Below are positions 59,627 through 64,000 of a DNA stretch of 64,000 nt, piece by piece. Within the stretch, counting starts at the first letter, position 1; the number at the start of each line of letters is the position of its first letter. The stretch comes from CAG-390 sp964522215 (GTDB lineage Bacteria > Bacillota > Clostridia > Oscillospirales > CAG-272). Under the pieces are notes generated by a model. The model saw nothing but the letters and a program-made list of their open reading frames with translations, was not told the origin of the DNA and did no database searches. The translations under genes and the position numbers were made by a program. The DNA is taken from the NCBI GenBank assembly GCA_964522215.1, contig CAZFVR010000007.1:1-64000 (forward strand), read 5' to 3'.

Positions 59627-60496
59627 TTATTTATTCGCCTTTATGATGCCGAGTGCACTGAGCAGAGCCACAACACCTGTGTTTTCCCCCTCGGCGCTGA
59701 ACGCCTCGATGGTATCTCCCCCACCGAGTGCCAAATAATGAGTGGTGGAGATATCCTTACTGATCATACCGTACTCATCCACAGCTATCCTGCGTATAGC
59801 GGCAAGGTCGTTTTTAGCTCCAAGCGAATTTTGCAGAGAGGTCATCTCCACCTCAAGCTCGGCAAGCCTTGCCTCGGCGGCCGCCACTGCATCACCGCGT
59901 TCCTTTATCATAACGCTGAGCGTTATAGGCAGTGCCAATATAACGGCAAACAACAGCACAAGTGCCACAGCTCCTATCGGAACCGTGCGCAGGCGCCTAT
60001 CCTTTACCGGTGCTATCTCCTCACGCGGGAACCACCGCTCCACCGCCGCCTCGTGATATGCCTCGGAGGGTGTCATGCGTCGCTCGCCGCTCGGCGTGAG
60101 TGCGCGCCCCTCGCCCGCATCATCAAAGCGATATGCTGCCGCGGGGTGCTCGGGTCTCCATTCCCCGCCCACGGCGCGTGCGCGGCGTGCGACCTTGACC
60201 TCAGGACTGTAGCCCATACCGTCACGGAAGCAACGCTTATAGTCGCCCACCGTCATATAAAAGCCATCGTCCGAGCTGCCGGTCTTATATCTTGCGTTCC
60301 AGTCGCGGCACTCCTTGCGTGCGCCAAGCTTGTATGCCGCCGGGGAAAGCGCGGCGGTACGCGCCTCGGCCTCTTCCTGTTTTGCGGCAATGCGCCTTAC
60401 CGAATCACCGGTCCCTCGCTCTGAAAAACGCCTCTCAAGTGAATTGTATGCGATATTGAAGGACGCCGATGCGGCATTTTCTGCATATGCGTTCAT
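59627..60496 (-). CDS. FtsL-like divisome protein with a long N-terminal extension
   Basis: 289 residues. The C-terminal part is FtsL/DivIC-like: one span at about 180-203 (AVALVLLFAVILALPIT), then a coiled coil (AEARLAELEVEMTSLQNSL) and IRRIAVDEYGMI, which matches the region after the coil in FtsL. The gene lies in the ftsL slot of the dcw cluster, between rsmH and the PBP. Ordinary FtsL has 20-60 residues before the span; here there are about 180, hydrophilic and rich in Arg, Glu and Ala, with no domain I recognise. ATG at 60496 follows GGAGGT. Confidence 0.78.
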   Translation of the reverse strand: MNAYAENAASASFNIAYNSLERRFSERGTGDSVRRIAAKQEEAEARTAALSPAAYKLGARKECRDWNARYKTGSSDDGFYMTVGDYKRCFRDGMGYSPEVKVARRARAVGGEWRPEHPAAAYRFDDAGEGRALTPSGERRMTPSEAYHEAAVERWFPREEIAPVKDRRLRTVPIGAVALVLLFAVILALPITLSVMIKERGDAVAAAEARLAELEVEMTSLQNSLGAKNDLAAIRRIAVDEYGMISKDISTTHYLALGGGDTIEAFSAEGENTGVVALLSALGIIKANK

Positions 60497-60681
60497 TTTT
60501 ACCTCCATACCTTTTTCGGATCCTACAGCTGTCACGGTACGCTCGGCTTTGCCGCCGCACGTCCGACCTGCTGTGCAGATCTCCGATGATCTGATCTATC
60601 TCGGATCTATCCTCTTAATTCTTAATACTTAATGCTTTTATTCTTTGTCATTCCTGCCGTCAGCGGGCAGGACTGAACCGA

Positions 60682-61737
60682 TCACAGCTTTTCCGCCAAG
60701 CGGAGCTTTGCGCTGTGCGAGCGTCGATTTCGAGCAAGCTCCTCACGCGTTGCTACTATCGGCTTTCGGCTTACAAGCTTTATCTGCGGCTTATGACCGC
60801 AAACGCAGACCGGAAAATCCGGCGGACAGGTACAGCCGCGAGCAAGCTCGGCATATGTTCCCTTAACTCGCCTGTCCTCAAGCGAATGAAAGGTTATTAT
60901 CGCTATGCGACCGCCGGGGGCAAGCAGTGATACCGCCCGCCTTATGGTGGGATCTATCACATCAAGCTCACCGTTGACCTCAATGCGTATCGCCTGAAAG
61001 GTCCGCATGGCGGGGTGATGCTCACTGTTTCTTACCGCCGCCGCGGGCATTGCCGCTTTTATGATAGATACCAGCTCTCCTGTTGTAACGATTGGTGACG
61101 CCGCCCTTGCCTCGCATATACCGCGGGCGATCCTTGGGGCAAAGCGCTCCTCACCGTACTCGTATATTATCCGCTCCAGCCGCTCCTCGGGGTATTTGTT
61201 TACCACCTCGGCGGCGGAGAGGGCTGAATCCCTATCCATGCGCATATCGAGCGGTGCATCCAAAATATAGGAAAAACCGCGCTCGGGCGTATCGAGCTGA
61301 TATGAGGATACGCCAAGATCAAGCAGCACGCCGTCAAGCGCCGCAACACCCTCGGCACGGCAAACGTCCTCGATCTCCGAAAAATTTGCGCGTATCACCT
61401 TGGCTCTCTCACCAAATCGGGCAAGCCTTGCCCCGGCAGCCCTTACTGCCTCCGGGTCACGGTCAAGTGATATCAGCCGTCCGCCGTCAAGCCGCTCGGC
61501 AATGGCGGAGGAGTGTCCGCCGCCGCCCGCAGTACCATCAAGATAAACGCCGCCCGGTTTTATCGCCAGACCCTCTATCACCTCGTCAAGCAAAACAGGC
61601 TCATGAGAAAAGTTTATTGCTTCACCCTTGCCGACGTTACTTTTATCTTTGTTTATGTTATTGACATTAACATTATTATCACCGCGGCCGGCATCTGCCG
61701 ACAGAAGCACATCACGGTCAAGCTCCGAGTTTTTCAC
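60682..61737 (-). CDS. rsmH: 16S rRNA (cytosine1402-N4)-methyltransferase
   Basis: 351 residues. Methylates C1402 of 16S rRNA. FSHEPVLLDEVIEGL, YLDGTAGGGGHSSAIAERL, LLDLGVSSYQLDTPERGFSY, HPAMRTFQAIRIEVN and IITFHSLEDRRVK are the family blocks. A 40-residue hydrophilic N-terminal extension rich in Asn and Asp precedes the domain. Twelve bases follow mraZ. Confidence 0.97.
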   Translation of the reverse strand: MKNSELDRDVLLSADAGRGDNNVNVNNINKDKSNVGKGEAINFSHEPVLLDEVIEGLAIKPGGVYLDGTAGGGGHSSAIAERLDGGRLISLDRDPEAVRAAGARLARFGERAKVIRANFSEIEDVCRAEGVAALDGVLLDLGVSSYQLDTPERGFSYILDAPLDMRMDRDSALSAAEVVNKYPEERLERIIYEYGEERFAPRIARGICEARAASPIVTTGELVSIIKAAMPAAAVRNSEHHPAMRTFQAIRIEVNGELDVIDPTIRRAVSLLAPGGRIAIITFHSLEDRRVKGTYAELARGCTCPPDFPVCVCGHKPQIKLVSRKPIVATREELARNRRSHSAKLRLAEKL

Positions 61738-61749
61738 AGTGCACCTCCG

Positions 61750-62271
61750 TCAGAGCCCCTGCGCTTCGATGACGGACAAAAGATCATCCATATCGATAGC
61801 CGCCTGCGAGGCGCTGTAATTCGCCTCCGACCATATCTCGTCATAGTCGCCGCAGCCGACTATCACCGCGCCGTCACCGCGCAGACCGGCAAATTCGATA
61901 AGCTCGGGGGTGAGTATTACTCTGCCCTGCGAATCCGGAGTGAGTGCCGCCGCATTGCTGTTATAAAAGCGCTTCAGCTTTTCCTGATATTTTCGGTCAA
62001 GCTTGTCTATCGGCGCGATATATTTGTTCCATTCGGAAAGTGAGTAGACCTTGAGCGAACGGTCACGTATGCTGGGGCAAACGATAAAGCTGACGCCAAG
62101 TATCTCGCGGTGCTTTGCGGGTATAAATAAACGATTTTTGGCATCAACGTTGTGATGGAAGATCCCCATCAGCGGTACACTGTAAGCAGGTACACATCCG
62201 CCGCCCGATGCTGCGGCCGCTTCATTATTATTAATGGCATTATTTATGACGTCCATTATATCCGTTGCCAT
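61750..62271 (-). CDS. mraZ: transcriptional regulator MraZ
   Basis: 173 residues. Two AbrB-like half-sites: GIFHHNVDAKNRLFIPAKHR at about 36 and the second SQGRVILTPELIEFAG. MraZ represses the dcw cluster in several bacteria. The family normally starts at the MG of the first motif; here a 34-residue Asn/Ala/Gly-rich extension precedes it. The extended ATG at 62271 has the ribosome site AAAGGAG; the internal ATG at the motif has none. First gene of the dcw cluster. Confidence 0.93.
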   Translation of the reverse strand: MATDIMDVINNAINNNEAAAASGGGCVPAYSVPLMGIFHHNVDAKNRLFIPAKHREILGVSFIVCPSIRDRSLKVYSLSEWNKYIAPIDKLDRKYQEKLKRFYNSNAAALTPDSQGRVILTPELIEFAGLRGDGAVIVGCGDYDEIWSEANYSASQAAIDMDDLLSVIEAQGL

Positions 62272-62523
62272 GTGAGCCGACACTCCTTTCCGATTTTTTA
62301 ATATTTTTTGTTTAATTCGTTTATAGATCTAAATACCCACCGACCGCCGAAAGCTACGCTCCCCCATATTGCGGGACACTTCCGCCGCAAAGCGCGGAAA
62401 GTATTCGTGCCGGGTAAGACTTATGTGCAATATTTAGCTGAAAATGCTCTTTCAGGACTTTTTAGAGCATAAAACCCGTGGGCAAACGCTCCTTTTTGCG
62501 CCTTTTTTAAACACCTCGCTGTT

Positions 62524-62553
62524 ATTATACAATATAACCGACCCAAAAAGCAA
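62524..62553 (-). promoter_or_regulatory. promoter of the dcw cluster
   Basis: Minus strand TTGCTT at 62553-62548, 18-base spacer, TATAAT at 62529-62524. The leader to mraZ is about 245 bases and holds short hairpins (TGCTCT with AGAGCA; ACTTTCCGC with GCGGAAGT). I could not find a clear set of MraZ TGGG direct repeats. Confidence 0.7.
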
Positions 62554-62793
62554 TAGGAAAATGAAAAAGATTTAAAATTTTTTTCATCCCACGGCACAAA
62601 AATGAGCTCCCGTCGAGCGCTGCTCCCTATTTTGCGGCTCTTTTATGGTATATTGGTGGCACTGCATCCGTTTTATTTTATATCTTACTTATTATTACAT
62701 TTTGCGCTTACAGACGCACCCCCAAAGCCCCGCTGTTTTTGGATATCGGCGGCGCGCATAAAGACCGCGGCGGAGGCAGATAATATAAAAAAA

Positions 62794-62807
62794 CCGCCCC
62801 GGGGCGG
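62794..62807. repeat. 14-bp palindrome upstream of the DUF421 gene
   Basis: CCGCCCCGGGGCGG is a perfect palindrome next to an A-run, so on the minus strand it reads as a hairpin plus T-run. It lies 19 bases before the DUF421 start. The rest of 62554-62793 shows no gene. Confidence 0.5.
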
Positions 62808-62825
62808 GCGGCGAAGGGGATGCGG

Positions 62826-63554
62826 ATGCTTGTTATTTTGATACGTACAATACTTATTTACGTCACGCTCATAGGTGCAATGCGTCTGATGGGCAAACGG
62901 CAGATAGGTCAGCTTGAGGTCTCCGACCTTGTAAGCACTCTGCTGCTATCAGAGATAGCCGCACTGCCGATAGAGGACCCCTCCATCCCGCTTGTGTATG
63001 CGCTGATACCGATCATCGTGGTGCTTGCGGCGGAGATATTCTCTGCGGCACTGCTATCACGCTTCCCCGGGCTTAAAAATCTGCTTTCGGTGCGTCCCAC
63101 CCTGCTCATCAAGATGGGTCACCCGCAGGTGGAGGGTCTGCGGCGCGCACGGATATCGGCGGACGAGCTGATGGTGGCACTGCGGCGATCCGGCAACACG
63201 GATATATCAAAGGTCGCATACGCGATATTTGAGCAGGACGGCGGGATATCGGTGATACCCGCCACCGAGGAACGCCCCGCCACCGCCGCGGATGTGGGTC
63301 GCCATCCCGCCGAAAGCGGGATATATCATATCATAATAGACAACGGCAGGATAGACCGCCACGGTCTTGCTGCAGCAAACAAAAACGAGGCGTGGGTGGA
63401 GCAGTTGTTGCGAAGCGAGGCTTGCCGCGCCGAGGATATCTTTTTGCTTTTGGCGGATGACGGCGGCGAGGTTCGGGTATACAAAAAGCAAAACGCCGGA
63501 TGTGCGGAATCGGGAGACGGACCAGGAAAGGGAGAGGGAAAATGCGAGAGATAA
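62826..63554 (+). CDS. DUF421 (YetF-like) membrane protein
   Basis: About 242 residues. Three N-terminal membrane spans within the first 80 residues (ILIRTILIYVTLIGAMRLMG, LVYALIPIIVVLAAEIF and others) with the family motif GKRQIGQLEVSDLV. The C-terminal cytoplasmic domain has VRPTLLIKMG and RRARISADELMVALR, DUF421 marks, then a Glu/Gly-rich tail. Start at the ATG at 62826 with AAGGGG six bases upstream; ATG 62820 is an alternative. It overlaps the DUF4363 gene. Function not well known. Confidence 0.88.
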   Translation: MLVILIRTILIYVTLIGAMRLMGKRQIGQLEVSDLVSTLLLSEIAALPIEDPSIPLVYALIPIIVVLAAEIFSAALLSRFPGLKNLLSVRPTLLIKMGHPQVEGLRRARISADELMVALRRSGNTDISKVAYAIFEQDGGISVIPATEERPATAADVGRHPAESGIYHIIIDNGRIDRHGLAAANKNEAWVEQLLRSEACRAEDIFLLLADDGGEVRVYKKQNAGCAESGDGPGKGEGKCER

Positions 63555-63910
63555 TAACAGCCGCCCTGCTTTTGGCGATGCTTTTAGCGGGTGTAGCAGT
63601 AAACAACTGTATAATTCGCGATTTTTGCCGCGATGCCACCGCGATGATAGGCGCGCTCCCCACCGCAGATGACGACGGCTGCGTGGCGGCTGTCGGAGCG
63701 CTGACTCGCCTTTGGGATGAGCATCGCACAGCCGTATCCTTTAGTGTATCCTATGACGACATTGAGCGGATAAGCGAAAAGCTTGCCCTGCTGACGGCAG
63801 CGGCAGAGCTTGGGGATGCGGTGGAATTTGAGGCGCGCCGCGCGGAGCTTGCAAGTGCCGTGGGGCATGCTGCAAGGCTTGAGCGGCTCGGCTTTGAGAG
63901 CATCTTTTAA
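63542..63910 (+). CDS. DUF4363 family protein
   Basis: 122 residues. A single N-terminal span (about 3-20, ITAALLLAMLLAGVAV) followed by a helical domain rich in Ala, Glu and Leu, with WDEHRTAVSFSVSYDDIERI, the DUF4363 core. It usually sits next to a DUF421 gene in Clostridia, and here the two overlap by 13 bases. ATG at 63542 follows GAGAGGG. Function unknown. Bases 63911-64000 at the right edge hold nothing I can assign. Confidence 0.8.
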   Translation: MREIITAALLLAMLLAGVAVNNCIIRDFCRDATAMIGALPTADDDGCVAAVGALTRLWDEHRTAVSFSVSYDDIERISEKLALLTAAAELGDAVEFEARRAELASAVGHAARLERLGFESIF

Positions 63911-64000
63911 GCCCCAAGGAGGTTTCGGACCGCCCGAGCCATACCGCCCGTCCCGCAAAAAACAAAACCACGCCCGCGGTAACTCCACGGAGGGTCGCAT

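Overview
The window is a stretch of chromosome from an anaerobic Gram-positive bacterium of class Clostridia, probably an uncultured gut-type lineage. I infer this from the trimeric [FeFe]-hydrogenase genes, the DUF1858, DUF6873-like, DUF421/DUF4363 and TasA/SipW families, strong sigma-A promoters and AGGAGG-type ribosome sites, and the Firmicutes-style dcw cluster. Two runs of exactly 100 N, each flanked by identical sequence, mark it as a scaffolded draft or metagenome assembly. I see no rRNA, tRNA, CRISPR array, transposase or prophage gene.

Layout. (1) 1-4005, minus strand: DUF1858 protein, trmK, Nif3-like protein, a degenerate PPP-type phosphatase and an rlmCD-type 23S rRNA methyltransferase cut by the left edge, read from one promoter. 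(2) 4120-8612, plus: prfB without the usual programmed frameshift, a small membrane protein, a helix-turn-helix/phosphoglucosamine mutase fusion, and a left-handed beta-helix acyltransferase-like protein. (3) 8642-17357, plus: one transcription unit with two BspA-type leucine-rich-repeat lipoproteins, three different SPFH (HflK/HflC-like) membrane proteins and a P1B-type metal ATPase. This is the best candidate for an undescribed membrane system here. (4) 17393-21002, minus: SGNH hydrolase, GNAT acetyltransferase, lipoprotein, XRE-TPR regulator and DivIVA-like coiled-coil protein in an overlapping operon. (5) xpt alone, then the hydC-hydB-hydA electron-bifurcating hydrogenase operon. (6) rplM-rpsI, an S1-domain protein, an orphan solute-binding lipoprotein, and dnaG-rpoD. 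(7) 34446-37931, minus: sipW, a TasA/camelysin-like protein, a MITE-like inverted-repeat element and a large SipW-dependent secreted beta-helix protein. (8) 38159-47278: YigZ-family protein, hflX, rpmE, mtaB, a frameshifted membrane-anchored protein gene, rpmB, a DUF6873-like protein, a second metallophosphoesterase and a secreted PIG-L deacetylase. (9) 47426-62553, minus: dcw cluster mraZ-rsmH-ftsL-like-PBP(2 PASTA)-murE-murF-mraY-ftsW-murG-ftsQ-ftsZ, without murD, murC, murB or ftsA. (10) 62826-63910, plus: a DUF421/DUF4363 pair.

How the genes work together. The dcw genes make and polymerise lipid II and build the septum. The GlmM fusion and its neighbour point to supply of the UDP-GlcNAc precursor. 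HydABC disposes of reductant as H2. SipW processes the TasA-like and beta-helix proteins for export, probably as surface fibres or matrix. The SPFH/P1B operon plausibly forms a membrane microdomain around a metal transporter.
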